NCBI GenBank assembly: GCA_029256185.1
Contig: JAQSYI010000035.1
Coordinates: 1 to 64,000 of the forward strand
Direction of reading: 5' to 3'
DNA: 64,000 nucleotides
From: Paenibacillaceae bacterium
GTDB taxonomy: Bacteria; Bacillota; Bacilli; Paenibacillales; NBRC-103111
The translations under genes and the position numbers were made by a program. Within the stretch, counting starts at the first letter, position 1; each line of letters opens with the position of its first letter. Below are positions 34,661 to 43,941 of the stretch, one piece after another. The notes under the pieces were generated by a model, which worked only from the letters and a program-made list of their open reading frames with translations, searched no databases and had not been told where the DNA came from.

Positions 34661-35977
34661 CTATCTTGTAAGTGCAAACACCGTCCATTTTCCCGTGTAA
34701 TCCAGCTGTCGTTGCGCGTAATTGATCGTTGCCCCCACTGCCGAAACCGTGCTTCTCCCTTCAATAAAATTGATATAAAATACCCGGTCCCCATTGGAGT
34801 CTCCGAAGGGCGTGGCATAGGCATATTTGGCATACCACGATGCACCGCCATTGTCCGTTTGCTTGCCCAGGATGGAGGTGAAGTCCTGAGAGGTATAGAG
34901 CACCTCAAATTTGTGTGAACCGGTCTTGACCATGTCCATAAATCTTGAGCTGGTTGAGTCCACCGTGCTGATGGTCCAGGCGCCATTGGTGAACCTGGCC
35001 AGCTTGATACCGGGCCCGTTCGCCGACTCATCCCCGTATCCCACATAGACGGTCCCGTCATCATCCACACTGGGCTGGGAATTCTGAATGGGATGCTTGG
35101 CGAAATAATCCGTGCTTGCGGAGCTTGGCAGGCTTTGCGCAACCAGACAGCTATCCAGGTCCGCGCCAAAATCAACCGTGTTCTTCAGGTTCAGCCCGGC
35201 CGCATTGCGCATCGTGGAATCAGAAGTGTCCAGGTAGGCCAGATACAGATTCCGCGCCTCCGCATTATGCCCTCCCGGTCCGCCGCCCATGGTCCATGTG
35301 ATGTAGATGCGCCCCCATTTCTCATAAACGCCGAAGGCATATACTTCATTAAACTTATCCGCCGTTTTGCCCGTATCGATAATGGTGGAGGGTGCCGACC
35401 AGGTCTGGCCGCTGTCGCCGGATTTGATCATCCTGTAAGTCCGGTACGGATAGCTGCTGTCATCATTCCTGGAATAAAACAGGTACACATCATTGCCGGA
35501 TACCACCGGCATGGGATACGTGTTTCTGTCGTTGCTGACATTGGTTGTGCTCCACGCCCCGGAGATGGAATTGGCATAAGGAGCTTTAAGCAAATACGCA
35601 GTGTTGGCGTGGTTAAAGATGAAGATGCCCAGCCTCCCGTCGGGAAGCTTCACCATGGTGGTGTAGTCGTGATAAGCAGAGGAGATGGAATCGTTCCAGA
35701 CCTTGATCCTGACTGCCGGCTCCCAGGCGTTGTTCCCATGGTCGAAGGCCTTCACATAAACATCCATAACCGGTCCGCTGTACGTCACGTAGGTCTTGTT
35801 GGATACCGGATCATACAGTCCGGTGCCGAACGTTCTGCGGGCATGGTAGGAGGCGTTGCTTTCTATTACACCGGCACTTGCGGCAGCCGCAGCGGGAGAG
35901 GCTGCCGACACGAGCAGCATAACCGAACATAACACGGCCACCAGGATTGCGCTGCCCTTTTTCCAACCTTCTTTCAT
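34661..35977 (-). CDS. Secreted BNR-repeat (BNR_4-like) protein, possible polysaccharide lyase
   Basis: About 438 residues. A signal peptide (AILVAVLCSVMLLVSAASPA) is followed by a beta-propeller. AYHDYTTMVKLPDGRLGIFI, YPMPVVSGNDVYLFYSRND and RTYRMIKSGDSGQTWS resemble the BNR_4 family, which includes ulvan lyases of PL24/PL25. The His in AYHDYTTM could be the catalytic histidine, which is inference only. The ATG at 35977 is preferred because the signal peptide begins there. Sialidase-like or non-catalytic binding roles remain possible. Confidence 0.7.
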   Translation of the reverse strand: MKEGWKKGSAILVAVLCSVMLLVSAASPAAAAASAGVIESNASYHARRTFGTGLYDPVSNKTYVTYSGPVMDVYVKAFDHGNNAWEPAVRIKVWNDSISSAYHDYTTMVKLPDGRLGIFIFNHANTAYLLKAPYANSISGAWSTTNVSNDRNTYPMPVVSGNDVYLFYSRNDDSSYPYRTYRMIKSGDSGQTWSAPSTIIDTGKTADKFNEVYAFGVYEKWGRIYITWTMGGGPGGHNAEARNLYLAYLDTSDSTMRNAAGLNLKNTVDFGADLDSCLVAQSLPSSASTDYFAKHPIQNSQPSVDDDGTVYVGYGDESANGPGIKLARFTNGAWTISTVDSTSSRFMDMVKTGSHKFEVLYTSQDFTSILGKQTDNGGASWYAKYAYATPFGDSNGDRVFYINFIEGRSTVSAVGATINYAQRQLDYTGKWTVFALTR

Positions 35978-36071
35978 CAACAATCCGACCCCTTTCTTCC
36001 TGCCAGATTCATTAAAGTCCATCAGCTTGCCTATGCTGCGCCTAGATCGCCTTAATCAAGACAGCTGATGG

Positions 36072-36134
36072 AGCCGGGCAAATAACGCAGCGGTTAGGAA
36101 GACTGGAAATCCTCTGCCTGTTATTCACCCGGCT
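36072..36134 (-). other. Intercistronic hairpin downstream of the binding-protein gene
   Basis: AGCCGGG (36072-36078) and CCCGGCT (36128-36134), with ATAAC/GTTAT inside, form an imperfect long hairpin between the binding-protein gene and the enzyme genes. No T-run follows, so it could stabilise the upstream mRNA or partly terminate, raising binding protein over the enzymes. Confidence 0.5.
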
Positions 36135-36173
36135 TGGGGCTTATGCATGCTTCACCGGCTGGTTATGCGGTTA

Positions 36174-37832
36174 TCATTTTTTGGCTACCTCATAGATATC
36201 CTTGGTGAAGAACGCTTTGTCCTTGTTCTCCTGATACCACTTGGCATACCAGTCCTCCACCTGCTTGCCGCCGCCCTTGGTCCACAGGGACTTGGCATCG
36301 GCGACCGCCTGATCCACCGTATACGATTTGCCGCTGACAACCGCTTTGTTGAACATATCGGCGATCGGCTGATCGGTATTGGTCAGAATCAATTGCATCT
36401 CCTGGGGAATCGAAGGCATATGCTCAATATGGGTAATCTGAGGCATCGGCCGGGAAGGGTCCAGGTACGCCTTCTCCGCCTGATGGATGATCCCCTGGAA
36501 TTCCTTCTGCAGTGGATTGGAGAGGTCCAGTTGTTTTTCGAACTTGTTGCAATCGCCGAAGGTGACGGCGCTTCTCAGCATCTGGAAGTCGGTCAGATAG
36601 TCCTTCTCAATCTTGTTCTTTTCCTTGCTGATGATTACCGGGCAGCCATTGTCGCCTGTCTTCCAATGCTCGCCTTCAATGCCGTAGTTCAGCAGCCTTT
36701 GCGTTGACTCCTTCACCAGGAAGTCCACATATTGGATAACGGCGGCGGGATTTTTTGCAGAGGCGTTGATGGCGGCGGTCATCTGCACCGGATTGCCGAG
36801 AACCGGGCTGAATTGGCCGAACTCGCTGGCCGGCAGCTCAATCGGCATAATCTGCGCATCCGGGTTATTCTTGCGGAGGGACTCGAACATACTCAGCCCC
36901 AACCCGATGCTTCCCCCGTTGGCTCCATAGATGCCCAGCTTGCCGGTAATGAAGTCCTGCGTGGCTTTCTCGCCGTTCTTGTCGGCCAGGTAATCCTTAT
37001 CCACCAGACCGGCGTCGTACACCCGTTTCTTAAACTCGTTGGCTGCCTTCACCCGGTCCCAATCACGGACCCACTTGCCGTCCTGGATGATCCAGATGAC
37101 ATTGCCGAACATGGCATCGGTAATTTGTCCGGTGACGTTGCTCAGACTGTATCCATACGTATCGTTCTTCTTGTTGCCGTCTGGATCATTCGCGGTAAAC
37201 GCCTGGGCCACGTTGAATAATTCCTCAACTGTCTTGGGTGGCTCAAGCCCCAGATTCTTAAGCCAGTCGGTGCGGATAAACAGCACATGATTGGGCTGTA
37301 CAGAGTTGATCCGGCCAAATTCATACAGCTTGCCGTCCGGCTTCGTCCCTTCCTTGCGCAGCACCGGGTATTTCTCCAGAAACGCCTTATATTCCACACT
37401 GTACTTGTCGATCAGATCGCCAATCGGCATCAATTGCTTCTGGGTGTAAAGCTCATTGCGGTAATTGGTGTCAAAATCGAAGATCAAATCCGGAGCCGTG
37501 CCTGAGGCGAATAAGGTGTTGAACTTGGGGATCGGCTCCCAGCGCGGGATGGCAACGAAGCTCACATTGACCGGCCCGTTCTCGTTTAACCACTTGGTCC
37601 AGCGGTTCTTCTCAATCGTTCCTTCCTCCGGAGCCACATTGCCGCGATCATAAATTGACTGGGAAATAGAAGCTCTCTCCGCCGGTTTGGGACTGCCGCT
37701 TTGGCTGGAGGCCGCCGGAGCGGCAGAGGGTGCAGAGGAATCCGACGGCTCCGATTGGCCGGAGCAGCCAGCTATGGCCGCCGCCAGGACAGATAAGCCC
37801 ATCGCCGACCACATTTTCTTGCTGTTGATCAT
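36174..37832 (-). CDS. LplA-type oligosaccharide-binding lipoprotein
   Basis: About 552 residues with lipobox IAGCS after a short hydrophobic leader, then a Ser/Pro/Ala-rich linker. GTAPDLIFDFDTNYRN and LLNYGIEGEHWKTGDNG fit the large family 1 solute-binding proteins (LplA/YtcQ group) common in Paenibacillus. It delivers oligosaccharides to the two permeases upstream. The importer's ATPase is not in the operon; these systems normally share the MsmX-type ATPase. The start at ATG 37832 follows AAAGGGG by eight bases. Confidence 0.88.
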   Translation of the reverse strand: MINSKKMWSAMGLSVLAAAIAGCSGQSEPSDSSAPSAAPAASSQSGSPKPAERASISQSIYDRGNVAPEEGTIEKNRWTKWLNENGPVNVSFVAIPRWEPIPKFNTLFASGTAPDLIFDFDTNYRNELYTQKQLMPIGDLIDKYSVEYKAFLEKYPVLRKEGTKPDGKLYEFGRINSVQPNHVLFIRTDWLKNLGLEPPKTVEELFNVAQAFTANDPDGNKKNDTYGYSLSNVTGQITDAMFGNVIWIIQDGKWVRDWDRVKAANEFKKRVYDAGLVDKDYLADKNGEKATQDFITGKLGIYGANGGSIGLGLSMFESLRKNNPDAQIMPIELPASEFGQFSPVLGNPVQMTAAINASAKNPAAVIQYVDFLVKESTQRLLNYGIEGEHWKTGDNGCPVIISKEKNKIEKDYLTDFQMLRSAVTFGDCNKFEKQLDLSNPLQKEFQGIIHQAEKAYLDPSRPMPQITHIEHMPSIPQEMQLILTNTDQPIADMFNKAVVSGKSYTVDQAVADAKSLWTKGGGKQVEDWYAKWYQENKDKAFFTKDIYEVAKK

Positions 37833-37884
37833 GGATAACGCCCCTTTAATGATTATTTTCATTCTCTGTGGATGCTGATGCCGA

Positions 37885-38760
37885 TTAACCTTTAATTGCC
37901 CCGATCATCATCCCCTTTACGAAATACTTTTGCAGGAACGGATATATGATGAGCATCGGCGCCACCATGAAGATTACGCCGGCTGTCTTGATGCCCTCGG
38001 GAGTAATCTGGTTCAGCTCCTCCGGCTGCAGGTGATTCATCTCCTGCAGGAGCGACTGGCTCTGCACCATCTGCTGCACCAGCACGGTCATGTTATACTT
38101 CTCGGGACTGTTGATGTAGATCAGCACATTCATGAAGGCATTCCAGTAGCCGACCGCATAGAACAGCGTCAAGGCCGCCAGCACCGGCAGCGACAACGGG
38201 AGTACGATCTGGCCGATCAGCCGCCACTCGCTGCATCCGTCCATCCGGGCCGCCTCCTCCATCTCCGTGGGTATGGACTCGAAGTGTGTCTTCAGCACCA
38301 GCATATTGAAGACGCTGACCAGGCCCGGCAGCCACAATGCGCCGTATGTGTTCAACAGTCCAAGGGACTTGATCACCAGAAAGGTGGGGATCAGCCCTCC
38401 GCTGAACAGCATGGTGAACACGATCGCGAGCATGAACGGCTTCCTCGCGTAGAAGTACGGCCGCGAAACGGGATAAGCCGCCATAACCGTAGCGGTCATG
38501 CTAAGAATCACCCCCACCGCCGTAATGACCACGCTGTTGATAAAGGAGCCTACAATCCGCGTGCCCTTGAACAGCGAGGCGAAGGATTCCAATGACCAGC
38601 CGATAGGCCACAGCGAGACCCGGCCGGAAACCACGGCGTGCGAGTCGCTTAAGGAAACCGCCAGGACATGGACAAGCGGAAGCACGCAGCTCAATGCCGC
38701 CAGCCCCAGCAATGCATAGTTAACGGAATAAAATACTTTCTCTCCCAATGTATCTCTCAT
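37885..38760 (-). CDS. LplC/YtcP-type sugar ABC permease
   Basis: A 291-residue permease with six membrane segments. EEAARMDGCSEWRLIGQIVL is the EAA loop, and IYPFLQKYFVKGMMIGAIKG is the C-terminal signature of the CUT1 LplC subgroup. It pairs with the permease at 38771-39745. Confidence 0.92.
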   Translation of the reverse strand: MRDTLGEKVFYSVNYALLGLAALSCVLPLVHVLAVSLSDSHAVVSGRVSLWPIGWSLESFASLFKGTRIVGSFINSVVITAVGVILSMTATVMAAYPVSRPYFYARKPFMLAIVFTMLFSGGLIPTFLVIKSLGLLNTYGALWLPGLVSVFNMLVLKTHFESIPTEMEEAARMDGCSEWRLIGQIVLPLSLPVLAALTLFYAVGYWNAFMNVLIYINSPEKYNMTVLVQQMVQSQSLLQEMNHLQPEELNQITPEGIKTAGVIFMVAPMLIIYPFLQKYFVKGMMIGAIKG

Positions 38761-38770
38761 GTTCTTCCTC

Positions 38771-39745
38771 CTACCAGAGCCCCTGTCCGAATCTGCGGGC
38801 GATCCGGTTGGCTGTCAACACAAACACCAGGCCAATCAGCGATTCGAACAGTCCCATTGCCGCCGTCAGACTGAATTGCGCCCGCTGCAGACCAACGCGG
38901 TAAATGTACGTGCTGATTACCTCCGCTACCCCTGACACACTGGCATTCTGCAGGATATACACCTGATCGAAGCCCACCTCCATCACATTGCCCATGGTCA
39001 GGATAAACACGAGAATGATCGTCGGACTGATGCCGGGAAGCGTAATATGCCAAATCTGTCGCCACTTGCCCGCCCCGTCCATGCTGGCTGCCTCGTACAG
39101 ATGCGAATCAATGGTAGTAAGAGCGGCCAAGTAAATAATGGAGCCCCAACCAACTCCTTTCCAGATGCCGGACCCGACGAAGATGGCAATCCAGGAACGG
39201 TCCTGGTACAGGAACGGGAATGTGGCACCGTTAACAGCCTTCAGGATATAATTCACAATGCCTGTCTCCTGGGAAAATATAGTAACCACGATTCCCCCAA
39301 TGACCGCCCATGATAAAAAGTGGGGCAAAAACACCATCGTCTGCACTAACCGCTTGAACCATTTTTTGCGTGCTTCATTCAACATAATGGCAAGGGCGAT
39401 AGGAAACGGGAACCCGACAAAGATGCTTAGCCCGCTTAACACCACCGTATTGCGGATAATCGAGAGCGTCAGCGAATTGGAAAACAGCAGCTTGAAATTC
39501 TTAAGTCCCACCCAGGCGCTGCCCCAGATGCCTTCCATGAAGGTGTATTGCTTGAAGGCAATAACCAGGCCGGCCATCGGCGCGTATTTAAAAACCATGA
39601 AGAACACGACGATGGGCGTAAATAAAATAAGCAGCGGCACGTTCATCTTCCATCTTTTCCGCCGAAGCCGTAAGGCCGCCGCTTTCTGTGCGCCGCGGGC
39701 ATCCTGGGGGTGCGGCCCGGAATTGGTTGCGTATGCGGAATCCAT
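38771..39745 (-). CDS. LplB/YteP-type sugar ABC permease
   Basis: About 325 residues with six membrane segments from LLILFTPIVVFFMVF onward. The EAA loop reads YEAASMDGAGKWRQIWHITL. The start at 39745 has AAGGAG eight bases upstream; the longer frame is upstream non-coding DNA. It is the first gene of the utilisation operon, directly downstream of the sensor-AraC gene and its hairpin. Confidence 0.9.
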   Translation of the reverse strand: MDSAYATNSGPHPQDARGAQKAAALRLRRKRWKMNVPLLILFTPIVVFFMVFKYAPMAGLVIAFKQYTFMEGIWGSAWVGLKNFKLLFSNSLTLSIIRNTVVLSGLSIFVGFPFPIALAIMLNEARKKWFKRLVQTMVFLPHFLSWAVIGGIVVTIFSQETGIVNYILKAVNGATFPFLYQDRSWIAIFVGSGIWKGVGWGSIIYLAALTTIDSHLYEAASMDGAGKWRQIWHITLPGISPTIILVFILTMGNVMEVGFDQVYILQNASVSGVAEVISTYIYRVGLQRAQFSLTAAMGLFESLIGLVFVLTANRIARRFGQGLW

Positions 39746-39882
39746 CTGTATGCTCCTTCCTCCTTTCTTCCTCACTGTCGAAGGCGCCGTGGCGGTTTCG
39801 ATAGCCCTACGATAACACCGGCCGGAATTTAGGGTCAATGAGCATATTTCAGTGGATGCGCAAATTCTCCGGACAGCATAAT

Positions 39883-39932
39883 TGCGCCCTGCAGAAGGCC
39901 TCCTTAAGGAATAATGCCGTCTGCAGGGCGCA
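39883..39932 (-). terminator. Hairpin between the AraC sensor gene and the importer operon
   Basis: TGCGCCCTGCAGA (39883-39895) pairs perfectly with 39920-39932. It probably ends the regulator transcript although no T-run follows. The remaining part of 39746-39957 should hold the operon promoter, but I cannot assign its boxes. Confidence 0.6.
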
Positions 39933-39957
39933 GCCACGCTTGGGTCGGATATTGGGT

Positions 39958-42225
39958 TCAACCGCATTCCTTGCGGTAATCTCCCGGTGTAACGCCTACC
40001 ACCTTCTTGAATACGCGGATGAAGGAAAACGGCAGCAGATATCCCACCTTGGCCGCCACCTCCTGCACCGGCTGCCCGGATTCCAGCAGCAGCCGCTTGG
40101 CGTTCTCCACCCGGACTTGAATGACGTAATCGCTGAATTTGACCCCGAATTCCTCCTTGAACAATTGGCTGACATGCTTCGCATTCACCCCGAAGATATC
40201 GCTCAAGTAATTCAGGGACAGATCGGGATTGGCATAATTATGCTCAATATAAGCCTTCACACGCTGTATGACGGCGTGATAGGTCCGGCTCTCCCGCTCC
40301 TCTCTGATCCGTTCCGCAGCCCCTGCCAGAACATCCTCCAGTTGAAGGAACAGTTCCCCAGCCGTTTCAAATTGGTCTACCACCGCGTTGAGCTGCTCAT
40401 ACGCCATGGTTCTCCAAGATTCCCGCAGCTCCTCCGGCAGCTCCATCATTTCCCGCTGCAGATGATAGATCAGGTAATTGGCCAGACTCACCAGATCATC
40501 GCGGGAGAAGAGCATTCCCCGGAGGCCGGAGGCAATCTCCTGGAATTGCTGCTTCCATCCGTCCTCCCCCAGCCGGTATGCCAGTGCAAGCTTACGGATT
40601 TGCTGCAAATAACCATAGGTTTCACCGGACTCCGATTTACTGATTTCCTCATAAGTGATAACCGTACCCGTGCCCACCACCGTCTTGTATTTCACCGCTT
40701 CAAGGGCACCTTGATAGGATTCGCCAATCTGCTCCATGGCGGCCACTTGCGGGCCGGCTCCAACCGTAACCGTGAATTTCAAATTATCGGCTATCCACCC
40801 GCAAAGTCTCACGGCAGAAGCAGGAACGGCGTCTTCGCCTTCAGGCTCTCCGGTCCAACGGTACAATACGGCCAGCCGGTTGCCGTCCAGCCACTCCGAC
40901 CATACCTGTCTCTTCTCGTGCGCCGTTATTTCGGAAACCACATTGCTGATGACATACTTCAATAGGCTCTGGTCCGTATGGGAATAGCTGCGGCAAAATT
41001 GCCTATACCTGTCCAGCTCGACAACCGCCACCTGAAGCCGGGAGAACGAAGGCTCCAGCCCAAGACGCGAAAACTCCTCGCGCCAATCACGGGGCATGAT
41101 CTGACGTCCGTTCATCAATTCCTGGAAAAAGTAGCGGCGTCGAAACAGATGGTCCTCCTTCTGGCGGGCCTCATATTGGCTCGATTGCTCCATCATATTG
41201 TCGAGCGCCGCTTCAATAAACTGAAACTCATTGCGGCCCGGCAAGACAGCCCCGTTCTCTTTCTTGCCAGTAGAGGAAACCGCTTTCAACCTGGACAAGA
41301 TCGATTCAATCGGCCGGTAATTCCGCCGGGAGACGATTACGATGGCGATTGTCCCCACAAGGATCACCGCCACTCCAATCATCAGAAGAATCTTCGTATA
41401 GCCGGTGATGACCATGAAGGCCCCCATGCTATGCAGCCGGCTTTGCATATGCCACCCGGTATAATCGGATTGAACGGCAGACACACTGGAGTCGGGGCTG
41501 TCCGCCTTTTCCGCTTCACCGTTGGGAGCCGCGGCAGCAGGCAGCAGATTATCCTTAAGGGAGATCCCCTTGCGGTCACGCAGGGATACCTGGCTGTAGC
41601 CGGAATCCATCATATTGCCGATAAGCTGCGCAATGTCGCTTGTACGGATATTGACGACTACGAAGCCCTGTCCCCCCGACAGTGCGGGAACCTTGCGGAC
41701 CAGCGAAACCACGGATATCCCTCTTTCCTGGCTGACGAATTCCTTGTAGCTGCGCGCATTGGACCAGACCTCTGCCGGATATGCCGCGAGCACCCCCTCC
41801 ACGAACTCCCTGTCTCCGAAGGTATCCAGTGTCAGCAGGGAGTTGGCGGTAAGGACGGCCTGGTCTGCCGCTCTGTATAAGTAGATGGAATCGATCCGGA
41901 TGGTCTGGATTACACTCATCAGGCTCCGCAGCAAAACCGACGGTTCATAAACGGAATGATAGGAATTGGAATCGGCCGGGGGATAGTAATATTGCTTCAG
42001 AACATTGTTGGCCTGAATTTCCTTAAGCATCGTATCATCGATGAATTTGAGGGAGTTATCCAGAAAGGACATGGCATGGGACACGGAGACGTTATTGGCG
42101 TTCTCCGCCGCTTTCCTGGACATCTCGCTTATGCTCAAGGCCGTAATCGTCAGCAGCACCAATGTGATTACGGTAAAAATCGGCAAATAGGAAAGCAGCA
42201 GCCGGTTGAGCCAATGTTTGCCCAT
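39958..42225 (-). CDS. Membrane-anchored sensor AraC regulator of the polysaccharide operon
   Basis: About 755 residues. Membrane helices near the N-terminus (YLPIFTVITLVLLTITALSI) and near residue 280 (ILLMIGVAVILVGTIAIVIV) flank an extracellular Cache-like sensor. A cytoplasmic GGDEF-like/linker region and a C-terminal AraC pair of helix-turn-helices follow (LNYLSDIFGVNAKHVSQLF, VQEVAAKVGYLLPFSFIRVF). This YesN/YtdP-like architecture is typical of regulators next to Gram-positive polysaccharide loci. It most likely senses extracellular oligosaccharide and activates the operon at 39745-27620. The start at ATG 42225 is preferred to one nine codons earlier. Confidence 0.88.
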   Translation of the reverse strand: MGKHWLNRLLLSYLPIFTVITLVLLTITALSISEMSRKAAENANNVSVSHAMSFLDNSLKFIDDTMLKEIQANNVLKQYYYPPADSNSYHSVYEPSVLLRSLMSVIQTIRIDSIYLYRAADQAVLTANSLLTLDTFGDREFVEGVLAAYPAEVWSNARSYKEFVSQERGISVVSLVRKVPALSGGQGFVVVNIRTSDIAQLIGNMMDSGYSQVSLRDRKGISLKDNLLPAAAAPNGEAEKADSPDSSVSAVQSDYTGWHMQSRLHSMGAFMVITGYTKILLMIGVAVILVGTIAIVIVSRRNYRPIESILSRLKAVSSTGKKENGAVLPGRNEFQFIEAALDNMMEQSSQYEARQKEDHLFRRRYFFQELMNGRQIMPRDWREEFSRLGLEPSFSRLQVAVVELDRYRQFCRSYSHTDQSLLKYVISNVVSEITAHEKRQVWSEWLDGNRLAVLYRWTGEPEGEDAVPASAVRLCGWIADNLKFTVTVGAGPQVAAMEQIGESYQGALEAVKYKTVVGTGTVITYEEISKSESGETYGYLQQIRKLALAYRLGEDGWKQQFQEIASGLRGMLFSRDDLVSLANYLIYHLQREMMELPEELRESWRTMAYEQLNAVVDQFETAGELFLQLEDVLAGAAERIREERESRTYHAVIQRVKAYIEHNYANPDLSLNYLSDIFGVNAKHVSQLFKEEFGVKFSDYVIQVRVENAKRLLLESGQPVQEVAAKVGYLLPFSFIRVFKKVVGVTPGDYRKECG

Positions 42226-42309
42226 ACGCTCGCCGACCTCCCTCTGTATCAATTCCCGAATGGTTGGGTATCTTTACCATAGCAAATGCCGGCAGCGCCG
42301 GTCAATCCG

Positions 42310-43615
42310 CATCGTTCCGTCAATCCGCATCTTCTCTTGAGAATCGGGAAAAGCCGGCGCTGCCATGTCCAGCAAGCCGGCAAAAATTTCCGAAGACATT
42401 AACCCTAATCAAAATATTCCCAATCCAGAATCCGGGTCATATAATCCCCCGGGTTTGACATAAATTGAAGCCAAGTAAAGTCCTCCATAATGGCAAAATG
42501 GTCATGCTCGATATCGAAGGTGGCAAAACAACGTTCCTGCGGCAGCCATACTATCGTGCCTGTGGAGTCATAATTGTCTATGTCGTTAAGCAAGTCCACA
42601 AACAGCCTGTCCTTCCATAAAGCAATGCGCACGTGATCGGGAGCAGCCAACTGGATATAGTCGACAATTCCTTCCTCCAGCCCTATTCTTTGTCCACCTA
42701 ATCTGATTAAATCATCGATGACTGGCTGTGGTACCGCCAACTCAAGCAGCCTGGCTATATTCCACTCCAAATTATGCCATTCGGGAGGTTCATGGTCTTT
42801 TATCCTGCGGATTAGCTCAGGATGTTCATATTCCACCGCATAATGATAGGGGCGGTAGCCCCATCTGTTGGAAATCGTCACATTCGCCCCCTTCTCCAAA
42901 AGAAACAAGGCAGTCTCAAAGCATCGGTGATGCACAGCTGCATGAAAAGGTGTTTCTTCGGCCGTAAACACGCTATCGCTGATGCGATAATTGATATCCG
43001 CCCCATGCTCCAGAAGAAGCGCAACCGTTTCCGTATCCCCGTGCATGGCAGCGCTGCGGACAGTTTTTCCGCCCAACTCGGAAATGCGGATTCCCAAACG
43101 AATGAGATGGTTGAGCATTTCCTTCTTATTCTTGGTTCGGCAAGCTTCATCAAGGACCGATTGATCAAACCGATTGATGGCATGAAGCTCCGCGCCACGA
43201 GAAGTCAGCCTATCGATCAAGTCCAGCCGTCCGCTCCGCGCCGCAGAGCAGATGGGGGGATACTCGGGATCATGGAGATCCGCTCCGTTCTCAATCAGAA
43301 ATTCGATTACGTTGAACTTATTGTTGTCAAAGGCAGCCTGAAGAGGCCGCTTTTGCCTATTGGGCATAACCTTATTCATATCCCAACCGGTTGCCAGCGC
43401 ATTCTTTAACGCGTCCAAATTCTCTTCCATCAACATACGATCAATTAGTTCATCCAAAAGAATTCATCTCCTCCTGAGCATCTTTACCTACACCCACCGG
43501 ATAAAAGCTTTATGGGCCATCTTAACCTCGTTATCCGTTGGCCTGAGTTTCCTTTAGCATCGTATCATCGATGGATTTGAGAGATTTACATCGTTCCGGC
43601 AATCCGTATCTTCTC
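42310..43615. repeat. Duplicated fragments of the AraC sensor gene bordering the ankyrin gene
   Basis: 43537-43587 matches 42007-42057 inside the AraC sensor gene at about 46 of 51 bases, including CATCGTATCATCGATG. Directly beyond it, 43589-43615 matches 42310-42336 just upstream of that gene at 25 of 27 bases. Thus a second, internally deleted copy of the gene's 5' region sits on the far side of the ankyrin gene, in the same orientation. A segmental duplication with later deletion, or insertion of the ankyrin gene by recombination, would explain it. Confidence 0.7.
42405..43457 (-). CDS. Ankyrin-repeat protein
   Basis: A 350-residue cytoplasmic protein. Residues 30-225 carry five or six ankyrin repeats (RPLQAAFDNNKFNVIEFLIENG, shown in part as LQAAFDNNKFNVIEFL; RSAAMHGDTETVALLLEHGA; TPFHAAVHHRCFETALFLLE). 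The C-terminal 110 residues (IRLGGQRIGLEEGIVDYIQL) resemble no domain I can name. Ankyrin repeats mediate protein binding; the partner is unknown. Base composition is lower in GC than the neighbouring operons, and duplicated fragments border it, which suggests late arrival. Confidence 0.82.
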   Translation of the reverse strand: MDELIDRMLMEENLDALKNALATGWDMNKVMPNRQKRPLQAAFDNNKFNVIEFLIENGADLHDPEYPPICSAARSGRLDLIDRLTSRGAELHAINRFDQSVLDEACRTKNKKEMLNHLIRLGIRISELGGKTVRSAAMHGDTETVALLLEHGADINYRISDSVFTAEETPFHAAVHHRCFETALFLLEKGANVTISNRWGYRPYHYAVEYEHPELIRRIKDHEPPEWHNLEWNIARLLELAVPQPVIDDLIRLGGQRIGLEEGIVDYIQLAAPDHVRIALWKDRLFVDLLNDIDNYDSTGTIVWLPQERCFATFDIEHDHFAIMEDFTWLQFMSNPGDYMTRILDWEYFD

Positions 43616-43617
43616 CA

Positions 43618-43941
43618 TTAACCCACCGTCACAAGAAAAATGACGATGGCGATAACAGCCACAATCAGGGCCAACAGAGACAGGGTAAAGAAGTACATGA
43701 TAGGAACCCGAAGCCAATCTGTCAGGCTCAGGCTGCTGCCGAACGGTATTCTCATTGTAATAAAAAATAAAATCACCAAAATCCCATAAACGAGAAGAAA
43801 GCTGTCACCCAGAAGCTTGTCATGATGGGCATCCGTAATATTAAAATTATCCATAAACACAAGAAAAAGATTCACCGGGGTCATAATTACAATGGCTACT
43901 ATGCCTGCCGGGTACATAAATCTCCTTACTCGCTCATGCAT
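43618..43941 (-). CDS. Small membrane protein
   Basis: A 107-residue protein with three hydrophobic helices (AGIVAIVIMTPVNLFLVF, FLLVYGILVILFFITM, FTLSLLALIVAVIAIVIFLV). No family is recognised. It overlaps the preceding gene by eight bases and is the last gene of the zinc-ribbon/lipase-VWA operon. Confidence 0.7.
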   Translation of the reverse strand: MHERVRRFMYPAGIVAIVIMTPVNLFLVFMDNFNITDAHHDKLLGDSFLLVYGILVILFFITMRIPFGSSLSLTDWLRVPIMYFFTLSLLALIVAVIAIVIFLVTVG

